DNA of 64,000 nt, taken from Shinella sp. WSJ-2 (GTDB lineage Bacteria; Pseudomonadota; Alphaproteobacteria; Rhizobiales; Rhizobiaceae). The notes beneath the pieces were generated by a model. It ran no database searches and had not been told where the DNA came from. It saw only the letters and a program-made list of their open reading frames with translations. The DNA is taken from the NCBI RefSeq assembly GCF_003432075.1, contig NZ_QWBU01000004.1, forward strand, positions 62,001-126,000. Direction: 5' to 3'. This document shows, one piece after another, positions 24,558 to 33,600 of the stretch; the first letter of the stretch is position 1, and the number at the start of each line of letters is the position of its first letter. The position numbers and the translations under genes were made by a program.

Positions 24558-25508
24558 TCACTTGCCGGCGCGAAGGCCGTAGAAGATGGCCGCAAACAGG
24601 ATGATCAGGCCCTGGGCGACGAGTTTTCCCGCATCGCCCACGCCGAACATCGTCATCACGACGAAGAGAAAGGCGAAGCAGAGCACGCCGAAGAACGGAC
24701 CCCAGACGCCGCCCTCGCCCCGCCCGAAGACCACACCGCCGAGAATGGTCGCGGCGACCGACAGGATCGGCAGGTCAAGCCCGACGCGCACGCTGCCAAC
24801 GGCGATGGATGCCGTCTGGACGAGGGCGGCGATGGCGGTCATAATCCCGGCGAGCGTGTGGGCGAGGATGACCGTGCGCTCCACCGGCACGCCGGAAAAA
24901 TGCGCGGCCGGCATGCTTTCCCCGACGGCGGCAACGAAGCGGCCGAAGACGGTCTGCGACAGAAGCAGCGCCATCAGCGCGGTGAGCGCAATCCAGAACA
25001 GGACCGGGCTCGGCAGACCGATGAAGCGCGTGTTGAACAGCTCGGCGAAGATCTTCGGCACGTCGCCCGGCGGCTTGCCGCTCGAGAGATACTGCACGAA
25101 GCCGACGAGCACGATGGACAGCGCCAGCGTGACGATGACGGCGGAAACCCGGCGCTTGGCGACCATCACGCCGTTGAACAGGCCGACGGCAAGGCCGATC
25201 GCCAGCGCCAGCACGATATAGAAGCCGAGCGAGGCGCCCGGGAAGATGCCGGACGAGATGCAATAATTGATCAGCAGGATGACGCCGCCGCCGGAGAGGT
25301 CGATCGACTTCACCCGCATCACCAGCAGCTGGCCGAGCACGAGAATGCCGAGCGGCACGACCTGGCGGACGAAGACGCCGAGCACATTGGCATTGAGCAT
25401 CTGCGGGCGGGCGGCGAAGAGGATCACCAGCAGCGCGACGAGCAGATAGTAGGACGGCGGGATCTTGGAGACGCGCCGGAAGAGGGTCGAATTGACGAGA
25501 GCCGACAT
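24558..25508 (-). CDS. CUT2 sugar ABC transporter permease (RbsC-like) 2
   Basis: The 316-residue permease has eight to ten membrane helices and the BPD_transp_2 signature (KSIDLSGGGVILLINYC; LPILSVAATILGGVVFGRGEGG). The start at 25508 directly follows the stop of the other permease; the longer frame extending to 26501 is a shadow of that gene. With the 25511-26482 permease it forms a heterodimeric channel. The first signature reads KSIDLSGGG where SIDLSVGS is typical, a small departure. Substrate is unknown, probably a pentose or modified sugar. Confidence 0.9.
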   Translation of the reverse strand: MSALVNSTLFRRVSKIPPSYYLLVALLVILFAARPQMLNANVLGVFVRQVVPLGILVLGQLLVMRVKSIDLSGGGVILLINYCISSGIFPGASLGFYIVLALAIGLAVGLFNGVMVAKRRVSAVIVTLALSIVLVGFVQYLSSGKPPGDVPKIFAELFNTRFIGLPSPVLFWIALTALMALLLSQTVFGRFVAAVGESMPAAHFSGVPVERTVILAHTLAGIMTAIAALVQTASIAVGSVRVGLDLPILSVAATILGGVVFGRGEGGVWGPFFGVLCFAFLFVVMTMFGVGDAGKLVAQGLIILFAAIFYGLRAGK

Positions 25509-25510
25509 GA

Positions 25511-26482
25511 TCAGAGTCCGATCTTCTTGCGCGACTGGAGCGCCACGACGGCCATGAGCAGCACGCCCTTGATCGCCGTCTGTACGAAAGGCGTGATGTT
25601 GAGCAGGTTCATGCCGTTGGAGAGCAAGGCGAGAACCGCAACACCGATGACCGTGCCATGCAGGCTGCCGACGCCACCGGAAAGCTGCGTGCCGCCGATC
25701 GCGACCGCCGTGATCGCATCGAGTTCCATCAGCAGGCCGACATTCGGATCGCCGGAGACGATGCGGCCGGCAAGGAACACGCCGGCAAGGGCGGCGAACA
25801 ATGAGCAGATCACATAGGCGAGCAGAATGTTGCGATTGGCGGGAATGCCGAAATTGCGCGCGGCATCGTTCGAGCCAGAGGCAACGCCGCCGCCGATGGC
25901 AGAGAGATGCAGGCCGTAACGCGAGCCGTACAGCAGCTTCCAGGCGACGAGGAGCGTGACGATCCCCCAGAAGACCGGCAGCGGCAGGCCGAAGAGCGAG
26001 CCCTCGACCAGCCAGCGCACGCTGTCCGGTACGCTCCCGCCGGAGACCGGGCGCAGCACGCGGGTGATGCCGAGCACGACATATTGCATGGAGAGCGTTG
26101 CGACGATCGGATGCACGTTGAGCCGCGTGACACAGTAGCCATTGGTGGCGCCGATCAGGCCGGCGAGCAGAAAGACGCCGGGTATCGTGACAGTGACCGG
26201 CAGGTCGAGCGCGAGGACCGCTGTGGTGAAGCTGACGACGGAGCCGATGGACAGGTCCAGCCCGCCGACGAGCACGACGAACATCTGTCCGACGGCTGTA
26301 ATGAGCAAGGGCATGCCCTGCGCGACGAGATTGGCGAGATTGCTCCACTGGCCGAACTGGCTGGTCGTGGCGGCAAGCCACAGCGCCATGGCGAGCGCGA
26401 TGAGGAAGGGCAGAAACCACAGGCCCTGCCGGCTGCCGCGGCCGGTGAGCAATTTTCCGAAGGTGGAAGAAGAGGATATCAT
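25511..26482 (-). CDS. CUT2 sugar ABC transporter permease (RbsC-like) 1
   Basis: The 323-residue inner-membrane permease carries the family signature GGLDLSIGSVVSFTTAV and the second block ELDAITAVAIGGTQLSGGVGS. It follows the ATPase gene by 15 bp and is followed after 2 bp by the second permease, so the operon order is binding protein, ATPase, two permeases, hydrolase. Two different permeases suggest a YtfT/YjfF-like heterodimer and not the RbsC homodimer. Confidence 0.93.
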   Translation of the reverse strand: MISSSSTFGKLLTGRGSRQGLWFLPFLIALAMALWLAATTSQFGQWSNLANLVAQGMPLLITAVGQMFVVLVGGLDLSIGSVVSFTTAVLALDLPVTVTIPGVFLLAGLIGATNGYCVTRLNVHPIVATLSMQYVVLGITRVLRPVSGGSVPDSVRWLVEGSLFGLPLPVFWGIVTLLVAWKLLYGSRYGLHLSAIGGGVASGSNDAARNFGIPANRNILLAYVICSLFAALAGVFLAGRIVSGDPNVGLLMELDAITAVAIGGTQLSGGVGSLHGTVIGVAVLALLSNGMNLLNITPFVQTAIKGVLLMAVVALQSRKKIGL

Positions 26483-26497
26483 CAGGTTTTCCGTCCG

Positions 26498-27991
26498 TCA
26501 TGCGCTCAGCGCCGCATCGAGAATACCGTGCTCGGTTGCTTCCTGAGCGCGCATTTCCGATACGATCGTGTTGCCGTGGATCACGTAGAGGCGGTCGCAG
26601 AGGCCGATCAGCTCGAGCGTCTCGCGCGAGAGAACGAGCACCGCACCGCCCGCTTTCGCGAAATCCCGCAGGATCCGGTAGATTTCCGCCTTGGCGCCGA
26701 CGTCGACGCCGCGCGTCGGCTCCTCGATGAGCAGCAGGTCGGCATCGGTGGCGAGATAGCGCCCAAGCAGCACCTTCTGCTGGTTGCCGCCGGAGAGCGC
26801 GCCGACCGTGGCGGATTGTCCCGACGCCTTGATGTTCAGCCGGCGCATCGTTTCCGCAATCACGGCACTGTAACGCTTTGCCGCCTTCAGGGCCGGGCGG
26901 GCGGCATGCAAGGCAGCGACGATGTTCTGGCCGACGGAGTGATCGAGGAACAGGCCCTCGTCCTTGCGGTCTTCCGGCACGAAGGCACCGCCGAGCGCCT
27001 GCCAGCGCCGCACGCCGCTTTCCTCCGGCACGGGAAGCCGGATGGTGTTTCCACGGCGCGACACGGTGCCTTCGGCCGGCGAAAACTGCCCGACCAGCGC
27101 GCGCAGCGCCTTCTGCTGCCCTTGTCCTTCGAGCCCGGCAAAGCCGACGATCTCGCCCTTCTTCACCGTGAAGGAGAAGGGTTTTGAATCCGCGTGAAGC
27201 CTGAGACCGGATACGGCGAGTGCGGCCGCGCCCTCTCCCTCGCCACGCTCTGGAAAAAGAGCCTCCAGCTCGCGCCCGACCATCATCGCGATCAGCGAGG
27301 CCGGCGTCATTTCGGTGAGCGGTCGCGTCCCGACCAATTGGCCGTCCTTCAGCACCGTCACCACATCGCAGATGGCAAAAATCTCATCCATGCGGTGGGA
27401 GATATAGACAATGGCTTTGCCGGCTTCGCGCAATGCCCGGATATGCCGGTTGAGCACATCGACATCAGCCGCATTGAGCGCTGCGGTCGGCTCATCGAGA
27501 ATGAAGACGTCAGCATCCGCGTCGATGCCATGGGCAATCTCGACGAATTGCCGCTCGGCGATTGAAAGGTCCGAGACCAGCGTGTCGGGATCAAGCGTGA
27601 GGCCAAGACGCGCGAGCGCACCCTTCGTCTCCTCGCGCATGCGCCGCCGGCCGATACCGCCAAACCGCCCCAGGGGTTCGCGGCCGAGAAACATGTTTTC
27701 CGCAATCGTCATGTTCGGAAGCAGCGAAAGCTCCTGGAAGACGGTGGATATGCCGGCCTCCAGAGCCGCGCGCGGATTGGCGAAGCTGACGGTACGGCCC
27801 GCGCGGCGGATCTCGCCGCTATCCGGCTGGTGCACGCCAGCGAGGATCTTCATCAGCGTCGATTTGCCGGCACCGTTTTCGCCCATCAGGGCGTGCACGG
27901 TGCCCGGCGTCAGCGCCAGCGAGACATCGCGAAGCGCGACGCTGCCGCCGAATGCCTTCGATATCCCGGCCATTTCAATAGGATGCGACAT
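26498..27991 (-). CDS. CUT2 sugar ABC transporter ATP-binding protein (RbsA-like)
   Basis: The 497-residue protein has two nucleotide-binding domains. The first carries Walker A GENGAGKST (~38-46), signature LSIAERQ and Walker B VFILDEPTAAL. The second has an altered Walker A region and LSGGNQQK followed by LLIEEPTRGVDVGA. Such fused ATPases power CUT2 monosaccharide importers. The start at 27991 has AGAGGAAA in front; the extra ~98 codons upstream overlap the binding-protein region and a hairpin and are not coding. Confidence 0.94.
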   Translation of the reverse strand: MSHPIEMAGISKAFGGSVALRDVSLALTPGTVHALMGENGAGKSTLMKILAGVHQPDSGEIRRAGRTVSFANPRAALEAGISTVFQELSLLPNMTIAENMFLGREPLGRFGGIGRRRMREETKGALARLGLTLDPDTLVSDLSIAERQFVEIAHGIDADADVFILDEPTAALNAADVDVLNRHIRALREAGKAIVYISHRMDEIFAICDVVTVLKDGQLVGTRPLTEMTPASLIAMMVGRELEALFPERGEGEGAAALAVSGLRLHADSKPFSFTVKKGEIVGFAGLEGQGQQKALRALVGQFSPAEGTVSRRGNTIRLPVPEESGVRRWQALGGAFVPEDRKDEGLFLDHSVGQNIVAALHAARPALKAAKRYSAVIAETMRRLNIKASGQSATVGALSGGNQQKVLLGRYLATDADLLLIEEPTRGVDVGAKAEIYRILRDFAKAGGAVLVLSRETLELIGLCDRLYVIHGNTIVSEMRAQEATEHGILDAALSA

Positions 27992-28012
27992 GGATTTCCT
28001 CTGTCCGGATGA

Positions 28013-28040
28013 CGGGAGGCAGGCGAGCGCCCGCCTCCCG
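28013..28040 (-). terminator. Hairpin between binding-protein and ATPase genes
   Basis: An 8-bp stem (CGGGAGGC / GCCTCCCG), extended inside by GGCG/CGCC after one mismatch, lies 12 bp past the binding-protein stop. Such hairpins stabilise the upstream message, giving more binding protein than membrane parts. Confidence 0.65.
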
Positions 28041-28052
28041 GCGTGGTCCGCC

Positions 28053-29129
28053 TTACTGCTTGGCGTAGAACTCTTTGAGCTGTTCCTCAGAGAGTTCCGA
28101 CGGCCACCAGACGTTGGCCGACAGGTCGTCGCGGTAGTATTTCTTGACCTTGTCGAGATCCCAGCCCGGCGGGTTGTAGTCGTAGTGCTTGTGCAGAGCC
28201 TTGCCCTCGAGAAGAGCGACGGCTGCGCGGATGCCGGCAGCGCCCTGGGCGGGGCTGTATTCCGACGAGATCGACTTGAAGCCATCAGCTATCCACTGGC
28301 CGAAGAAGCCGTTGTTGCCCTCGCCCGAAATCGGCGGGATCGGCGCGCCGAACTGCTTGAAGACATCGACGCAGGCGCGCGTCATGTCCGCGCCCGACGA
28401 CCAGATGCCATCGACATTGGGATCGTTCAGGTAAAGCGTCTCGCAGACCTTCTTGGCCTTGTCATACTGCCAGTCGCCATGTTCCTCGGCGGCGATCTTG
28501 ATCTCTGTGCCTTCGAGCGACTGCTTCAGGCCGTTGTAGCGGTTGGTGTCCTCCGGATGGCCGGCCAGGCCGCGCAGCACCCAGATATTGCCCTTGCCGC
28601 CGAGTTCCTTGACGAGGAAGTCGCCCATGACCTTGCCAAAATGCTCGGCACCGCCCTGGATCTCCGTCGTATAGGCCTCGGATTCGATGCGGCCGGTGTG
28701 CAGCACGACCGGGATGCCCGCGGCGATAGCCTTTTCGATGCTGGCATTGGCAGAGGTCGAGGTGACCGGCTGGACGATGATCGCATCCACCTTCTGGGCG
28801 ATCAGGTCCTCGATATCGGCGACCTGCTTCTTCTGGTCGAAGCCGGCATCGAGCAGCACGAACTTCGTGATGCGCTTGTCGCGGTCGGCGGCCGCCTGCG
28901 CCTCATGCGCCACCTGCACGGTCCAGGTGTTGGCATTGACGCCGAAGCTGCTCATACCAATGACCCAGGGCGCATCCTTCTTGTATTTGCCCTCTTCGAC
29001 CGTCGGGTTGTTCTCCGCACGGGTCGTGACGCCTTCGAGCAGCGGCGCCTCCTGCGCAAAGCTGTTCGTGGCAAAGACCACGCCGGCCAAAAGAACCGAC
29101 AGGCCGATTTTCCTGATGATGCTGCTCAT
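28053..29129 (-). CDS. CUT2 sugar ABC transporter substrate-binding protein
   Basis: The 358-residue periplasmic protein has a signal peptide ending in NSFAQE. A type I periplasmic-binding fold follows, with WVIGMSSFG, IVQPVTSTSANASIEKAIAAGIPVVL and WSSGADMTRACVD. A ~35-residue insertion (TTRAENNPTVEEGKYKK region) precedes the first strand. It is the first gene of a leftward operon and is followed by a hairpin. The ligand is not readable; two SGNH esterases in the locus suggest an acylated sugar or glycoside. Confidence 0.93.
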   Translation of the reverse strand: MSSIIRKIGLSVLLAGVVFATNSFAQEAPLLEGVTTRAENNPTVEEGKYKKDAPWVIGMSSFGVNANTWTVQVAHEAQAAADRDKRITKFVLLDAGFDQKKQVADIEDLIAQKVDAIIVQPVTSTSANASIEKAIAAGIPVVLHTGRIESEAYTTEIQGGAEHFGKVMGDFLVKELGGKGNIWVLRGLAGHPEDTNRYNGLKQSLEGTEIKIAAEEHGDWQYDKAKKVCETLYLNDPNVDGIWSSGADMTRACVDVFKQFGAPIPPISGEGNNGFFGQWIADGFKSISSEYSPAQGAAGIRAAVALLEGKALHKHYDYNPPGWDLDKVKKYYRDDLSANVWWPSELSEEQLKEFYAKQ

Positions 29130-29292
29130 ACTTCTCCTCCAAAGCAGGCGTCCAACGAGGGGGAAGGTCCGTCGAAGGCATGCGGCGTCGTCAGCCCGCG
29201 ACGCATGTCCGGTGCTCGTGCACAGCCTTTGAAACGACCTGAAACTTTCCTCCGAGCATCACAAAAGCACTGGCGCTTTCGCCTGTCAATAG

Positions 29293-29313
29293 TTATTCAG
29301 ACTGAATGAATAA
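29293..29313. promoter_or_regulatory. ROK-type operator candidate
   Basis: TTATTCA, 7 nt, TGAATAA forms an inverted repeat of the kind bound by NagC/Mlc/XylR-like ROK repressors. A second smaller palindrome (ATTCAG-A-CTGAAT, 29295-29307) is nested in it. It lies between the divergent binding-protein and SGNH-hydrolase genes, next to a minus-strand TTGACA (29289-29284). Confidence 0.55.
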
Positions 29314-29392
29314 TAGGTCATCCTTGCAAATCGCCCCTCTGGATGCGAAGTCTGAACCCGAAAAGCGGGCATGCGGCCCGGTGGAGGAGACA

Positions 29393-30043
29393 GTGACGCG
29401 GACCGTTCTTTGTTTCGGGGATTCCAACACGCACGGCCAGATTCCAGGCCGCGGGCCGCTTGAACGCTATGCCCGCGGGCAGCGCTGGGGCGGTGTGCTG
29501 GAAAGCCTGCTCGGCCCCGGCTGGCAGGTGATCGAGGAAGGCCTGAGCGGCCGCACGACCGTGCATGACGACCCGATCGAGGGCGCGCTGAAAAATGGCC
29601 GCACCTATCTGCGCCCCTGCCTGCAAAGCCACACGCCACTCGACCTCATCATCATCATGCTCGGCACCAACGACCTGAAGCGGCGCTTCAACATGCCACC
29701 ATCGGAGGTCGCCATGGGCATCGGCTGCCTCGTGCACGATATCCGCGAACTCTCGCCCGGCCCCGCCGGCCACGACCCGGAAATCATGATCGTCGCCCCG
29801 CCGCCGATGCTCGATGACCTGCGCGAATGGGAATCTATCTTCTCCGGCGCGCAGGAGAAATCCCGCAAGCTGGCGCTCGAATTCGAGATCATGGCGGATT
29901 CGCTGGAGGCGCATTTCTTCGATGCGGGCATGGTCTGCCAATGCTCGCCGGCCGACGGTTTCCATATCGACGAGGAAGCGCATCGCCAGCTCGGCGACGC
30001 GCTGGCACAGGAAGTTCTGGCTATCGGGTGGGCCGATGCGTAA
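29393..30043 (+). CDS. SGNH/GDSL hydrolase (arylesterase-like), copy 2
   Basis: The 216-residue SGNH hydrolase shows CFGDSNTHGQIPG (nucleophile Ser near residue 10), EEGLSGRTT, GTNDLKRR and DGFHIDEEAH. It shares the same block order and many identical residues with copy 1 at 23874-24530. The GTG start at 29393 is chosen for the GGAGGAG site 3-6 nt before it; the frame from 29306 has no such site. It is divergent from the binding-protein gene and 44 bp ahead of the ROK regulator. Confidence 0.9.
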   Translation: MTRTVLCFGDSNTHGQIPGRGPLERYARGQRWGGVLESLLGPGWQVIEEGLSGRTTVHDDPIEGALKNGRTYLRPCLQSHTPLDLIIIMLGTNDLKRRFNMPPSEVAMGIGCLVHDIRELSPGPAGHDPEIMIVAPPPMLDDLREWESIFSGAQEKSRKLALEFEIMADSLEAHFFDAGMVCQCSPADGFHIDEEAHRQLGDALAQEVLAIGWADA

Positions 30044-30087
30044 GCCCTGCTCCCTGAACATCGCCCTTTCTCGGAAGGAGCGCCCCC

Positions 30088-31170
30088 TTGCCTGACATGC
30101 GTTTCGCGCCGCCCAACCCGCTTCGCATCGCCGATCGCGCGAGCGGTCTGAATTCGCTAAGCGTGCGCAGCCACAACGAGCGTCTGGTCCTCTCGCTGCT
30201 CCTGCAGAACGAGGCGACGACCCGGCTCGAAATCGGTGAGAAGACAGGCCTTTCCGCGCAGACGATTTCCGTCATCGTGCGCTCGCTCGAGCAGGAAGGG
30301 CTCGTCGTGCGTGGCGAGGCGCAGAAGGGCCGTGTCGGCCCTCCCACCACGCCGCTGATGCTGAATTCCGAGGGTGCCTATTCGGTCGGCGTCAGCGTCG
30401 GTTATCGCAACACCCATATCGTCGTCGTCGATTTCATCGGCAACGTGCAGCATCAGCGCGTGATGCCGCACAAGACCGCCGACACGTTCGATGTGCCGGA
30501 GGCGCTGGCACTCGAAATCCACCAGGCCATCGCCGGTCTTTCAGAAAGCCGGCAGGGCCGTATTGCCGGCGTCGGCCTTGCACTGCCCACTCCACCGATC
30601 CGCTCAGGCCCGGATCATGACGTGTTGCACCGCTACCTGGAGACCGAGCTGGGCCTCCCCGTTTTCGTGCAGAACGACATCACGGCGGCGGCCGGCGGCG
30701 AAAGCCTGTTCGGCGCGGCGAGGCAATTGCAGGATTTCCTGTTCTTCTATCTTGGCGCCCGCCTGCATGGCCGTCTCGTACTCAACCATCAGATCTACAA
30801 CGGCAATTCGCCGCTGAGCTACGATGTCGGCGTGCTGGCGCTGGAACGCGCCCTGCCGGCCGGCGACCCGATTTCGGCGAAGCTCTGGGAACAACATCCC
30901 TCCTGGCCGCCGATGGGGTCGGCCTTCACCGATTGGCAGCAGGCCTGCGCGGAGAGCCTCATCAAATCGACGCAGGCGCTGCTGCAATTCATCGAGCTGA
31001 AAACCGTCCTACTATCGTCCTTCGTTCCGCCCGAGATATGTACCACGCTGTGCAAGCTCGTCCGGCAGGAGATTCCGTCCATCGATGCCGTCATCGGTCG
31101 GACATTCGCGGCCCCAAAGGCCGTCGGTGCCGCCAGCCTGCCGTTCAGCTCCCGCTTCATGGTGCATTAA
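30088..31170 (+). CDS. ROK-family transcriptional regulator
   Basis: The 360-residue protein has an N-terminal winged helix (SHNERLVLSLLLQNEATTRLEIGEKTGLSAQ and following, ~residues 29-80). A ROK sugar-sensing domain follows (VGVSVGYRNTHIVVVDFIGN, FVQNDITAAAGGE). The kinase ATP motif and the zinc-binding CxCG motif of sugar kinases are not seen, so it is a sensor and not an enzyme. The TTG start at 30088 is 7 nt from GGAAGGAG; the ATG at 30097 is the alternative. It probably represses the transporter cluster through the palindrome at 29293-29313. Confidence 0.9.
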   Translation: MPDMRFAPPNPLRIADRASGLNSLSVRSHNERLVLSLLLQNEATTRLEIGEKTGLSAQTISVIVRSLEQEGLVVRGEAQKGRVGPPTTPLMLNSEGAYSVGVSVGYRNTHIVVVDFIGNVQHQRVMPHKTADTFDVPEALALEIHQAIAGLSESRQGRIAGVGLALPTPPIRSGPDHDVLHRYLETELGLPVFVQNDITAAAGGESLFGAARQLQDFLFFYLGARLHGRLVLNHQIYNGNSPLSYDVGVLALERALPAGDPISAKLWEQHPSWPPMGSAFTDWQQACAESLIKSTQALLQFIELKTVLLSSFVPPEICTTLCKLVRQEIPSIDAVIGRTFAAPKAVGAASLPFSSRFMVH

Positions 31171-31275
31171 AGGCCCGGCCGCGTCAGAAAGAAACCAACG
31201 GGACTGTGCGAAGTTTGGGTTGACCCGGTTTGGCGGCGGCGCGACACTGCCCGTAACGAGGCAGGAGGAAAGACG

Positions 31276-31581
31276 ATGGATCAGCCAGAGCGGTGGCGTC
31301 ATATGGCAAGTGCGCCGAGGGACGGCAGCCGGATCCTCGTCACGGTCCGCTCGTCGGAACAGGGGGCAGCCGAAGTCGATGTCGCCTATTGGTCGCATGG
31401 CGACCGGTTCGGCGCGGAAGGCTGGCGCGCCTCGGATTCCGCCCCCGGCTGCATCATCGAATATGCCGAACCCGAACTGAAATGTTGGATGCCAATGCCT
31501 TCGGCCAACATCAGCCGCGCTTCAGCGCCCTCTCCCTGGCAAGGCGAGGATGCCCAGCAGCTCGACGGGTCCGGAATCTAG
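31276..31581 (+). CDS. Small hypothetical protein (101 aa)
   Basis: The start is supported by AGGAGGAAAG 4 nt upstream. The protein begins WRHMASAPRDGSRILVTV and has several Trp residues, an arrangement common in small uncharacterised rhizobial and phage-related proteins (DUF551-like). It has no signal peptide or membrane helix and appears cytoplasmic. It stands alone between the ROK regulator and the convergent HutC-type gene. Confidence 0.65.
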   Translation: MDQPERWRHMASAPRDGSRILVTVRSSEQGAAEVDVAYWSHGDRFGAEGWRASDSAPGCIIEYAEPELKCWMPMPSANISRASAPSPWQGEDAQQLDGSGI

Positions 31582-31617
31582 AGCGTTCCGGAAAAGTGTG
31601 CAGCGGGTTCGCGGCCA
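31579..31617. repeat. Fragment of a rhizobial intergenic repeat
   Basis: The stretch starting CTAGAGCGTTCCGGAAAAGT and continuing with GTGCAGCGGGTTCGCGG resembles a short repeat scattered between genes in many Rhizobiaceae genomes. Only one partial copy is seen here, so the assignment is from recollection of the motif. Confidence 0.35.
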
Positions 31618-31735
31618 AAATTGTCTGAATCTCCACTAGCCCTAGCGGATTCTGATCTCACCGCTCCAGCAATGCATGGCCAACGCCCGTCTTGGATGCG
31701 CAAATCGTGTGCACAACCACGTGTTCCATATACAA

Positions 31736-32491
31736 TCAAGGAACTGGTATGGTCCCGCTGCGGCTCTCCAGCCGATAGCGCTGGCCGGGATAGATGATCC
31801 GGGCGGTCGAGACGATGCTGCGATCCGACCAGGTCCGGCGGCGGATCATCAGGCAAGGTTCGGTTTTCAGGATCATCAGCAGCTTGCATTCCCAGGGCTG
31901 CGGCACCGTCGCCTCGACGACATGCTCCGAACCACTGAGCGGTGCGATAGCCGAGAGATAGGCATTGGGCGTGATGACGGAAAAATCCTGACTGAGATAA
32001 TCGGGCGCAACACCGGGATGGACGTAGCGATCCTCGATCTGCACCGGCACTCCCTCCTCGCTGTGGACGATCAGCGAGTGGAAGACCGGCGCACCGATCT
32101 CCAGCCCCAGGGCATCAGCAACATCCGGCGGCGCCGAGGCTTTTGCCAGCGCAACCACCTTGGCTTCGTGGATATGGCCGCGTTCCGCGATCTCTTCGGC
32201 GATGTTGCGCACCTCGAACAGAGCCGAGACGCCCTTGCGCTCGGCGACGAAGGAGCCGACGCCCTGGATGCGGACGAGTTCGCCTTCATTCGCCAGTTCG
32301 CGCAGCGCCCGGTTGGCCGTCATCTTGCTGACGCCGAGTTCGGCCACCAGTTCGTTTTCCGAGGGCACGCGGTGTTTCGGTGGCCATTCGCCGCTTTGTA
32401 TGCGGTCGAGGATGATCTGCTTGACGCCGGCATAAAGGGGCGTCGCGTCATTCTCCGCCAGCTCCCTGCGCATTTCGCCGCCACGCTTCAT
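31736..32491 (-). CDS. GntR/HutC-family transcriptional regulator
   Basis: The 251-residue protein has a GntR winged helix near the N-terminus (RVPSENELVAELGVSKMTANRALRELANEG). A UTRA ligand domain of the HutC type follows (VQIEDRYVHPGVAPDYLSQDF near the middle). HutC regulators sense urocanate-like or other small acids. The start at 32491 has GGGGGAT ahead of it; 32548 lacks a ribosome site and overlaps the promoter. It is divergent from the amino-acid transporter and lyase operon, which it probably controls. Confidence 0.88.
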   Translation of the reverse strand: MKRGGEMRRELAENDATPLYAGVKQIILDRIQSGEWPPKHRVPSENELVAELGVSKMTANRALRELANEGELVRIQGVGSFVAERKGVSALFEVRNIAEEIAERGHIHEAKVVALAKASAPPDVADALGLEIGAPVFHSLIVHSEEGVPVQIEDRYVHPGVAPDYLSQDFSVITPNAYLSAIAPLSGSEHVVEATVPQPWECKLLMILKTEPCLMIRRRTWSDRSIVSTARIIYPGQRYRLESRSGTIPVP

Positions 32492-32564
32492 CGCTGCATC
32501 CCCCGATCTCCCGGTCAATTTCCAAAAATCTAAACTTCCATCTTGCATAACACAAATTTTTTCT

Positions 32565-32576
32565 TATGGTACCATA
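32565..32576. promoter_or_regulatory. Palindromic operator candidate for the HutC-type regulator
   Basis: TATGGTACCATA is a perfect 12-bp palindrome in the AT-rich divergent promoter between the regulator and the transporter operon. Position and symmetry fit a GntR/HutC dimer site. Confidence 0.5.
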
Positions 32577-32662
32577 TACAACCTCCAAAGCTTAAGCGAT
32601 GGCGGCAAGCCGGCGCAGATCGGTATGCAATGACGATCAACGAACCTCAGAGGAGTCTTCAC

Positions 32663-33505
32663 ATGGAACTGCGGAAAGTTATTCTTGCGGGCGCGGCTGC
32701 TTTGGCCACGCTCTCTGCCCCGGCCCTCGCCAAGGACTGGAAGACGGCGACGATCACGCTCGAAGGCGCCTATGCGCCCTGGAACCTCACCAATGCCGAC
32801 GGCACGCTCGGCGGTTTCGAGCCGGAACTCGCCAAGGTGCTGTGCGAGCGCGCCAAGATCGAATGCACGCTGGTCGCCTCCGACTGGGACGGCATGATCC
32901 CGGCGCTGAACGCCGGCAAGTTCGATGTGATCATGGACGCGCTGTCGATCACCGAAGAGCGCAAGCAGATCATCGATTTCACCATTCCCTATGCCGCAAC
33001 CCCGGCAGCCTTCGCGACGGCGGCCGATAGCCCGCTGGCCAAGGCGGCGGGAACCGGCGCCATCATCAAGATGACGGCCGGCCAGACCGGCGTGAAAGAA
33101 ATCGACGCGCTGAAGGAAGCCTTCGCCGGCAAGACGATCGGCATCCAGGCCGCGACCGTCTATGCGAAGTTCATCTACGACAATTTCGGCGCGACCTCCG
33201 AAATCCGTGAGTACAAGACGGGCGCCGAGCGCGATCTCGACCTCCAGAACGGCCGCATCGACCTCGGCTTCGACGACGCCGTCTATTTCGGCAACGCGTT
33301 TGCCGCCGCCAACGGCGCGCTGGCCTTCACGGGTCCGGAAATCGTCGGCCCGATCTGGGGCGAAGGCGAAGGCCTCGGCATCCGCAAGGCGGATACGGAT
33401 CTGCGCGACAAGTTCAACGAGGCCATCAAGTCGGCTTTGGCGGACGGGACCGTGAAGGAACTGTCGATGAAGTGGTTCAAGGTCGACGTCAGCCCGGCGG
33501 AGTAA
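32663..33505 (+). CDS. Polar amino-acid ABC transporter substrate-binding protein
   Basis: The 280-residue protein has a signal peptide (cleavage after APALA) and a type II periplasmic-binding fold of the His/Arg/Lys/Orn group. Visible blocks are GAYAPWN, GGFEPELAKVLCERA, DWDGMIPALNAGKFDVIMDALSIT and a closing SMKWFKVD. It delivers an amino acid or a relative to the two permeases that follow. The start at 32663 has AGAGGAG at 8 nt. An insertion around TAADSPLAKAAGTG may shape a non-standard ligand site. Confidence 0.93.
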   Translation: MELRKVILAGAAALATLSAPALAKDWKTATITLEGAYAPWNLTNADGTLGGFEPELAKVLCERAKIECTLVASDWDGMIPALNAGKFDVIMDALSITEERKQIIDFTIPYAATPAAFATAADSPLAKAAGTGAIIKMTAGQTGVKEIDALKEAFAGKTIGIQAATVYAKFIYDNFGATSEIREYKTGAERDLDLQNGRIDLGFDDAVYFGNAFAAANGALAFTGPEIVGPIWGEGEGLGIRKADTDLRDKFNEAIKSALADGTVKELSMKWFKVDVSPAE

Positions 33506-33600
33506 GCCGCAGCATACGTCGTCGCGATTGCGGCCTCCGGCAACGACGCCGGAGGTCCGTATCGCATTTGTCTTGATGCCGCATTCGACGGGAAACGGAC

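Noticed and set aside
24531-25817. 428-codon open frame on the plus strand
   Set aside because: Antisense of the two CUT2 permease genes; composition is dominated by Glu, Asp, Arg and His.
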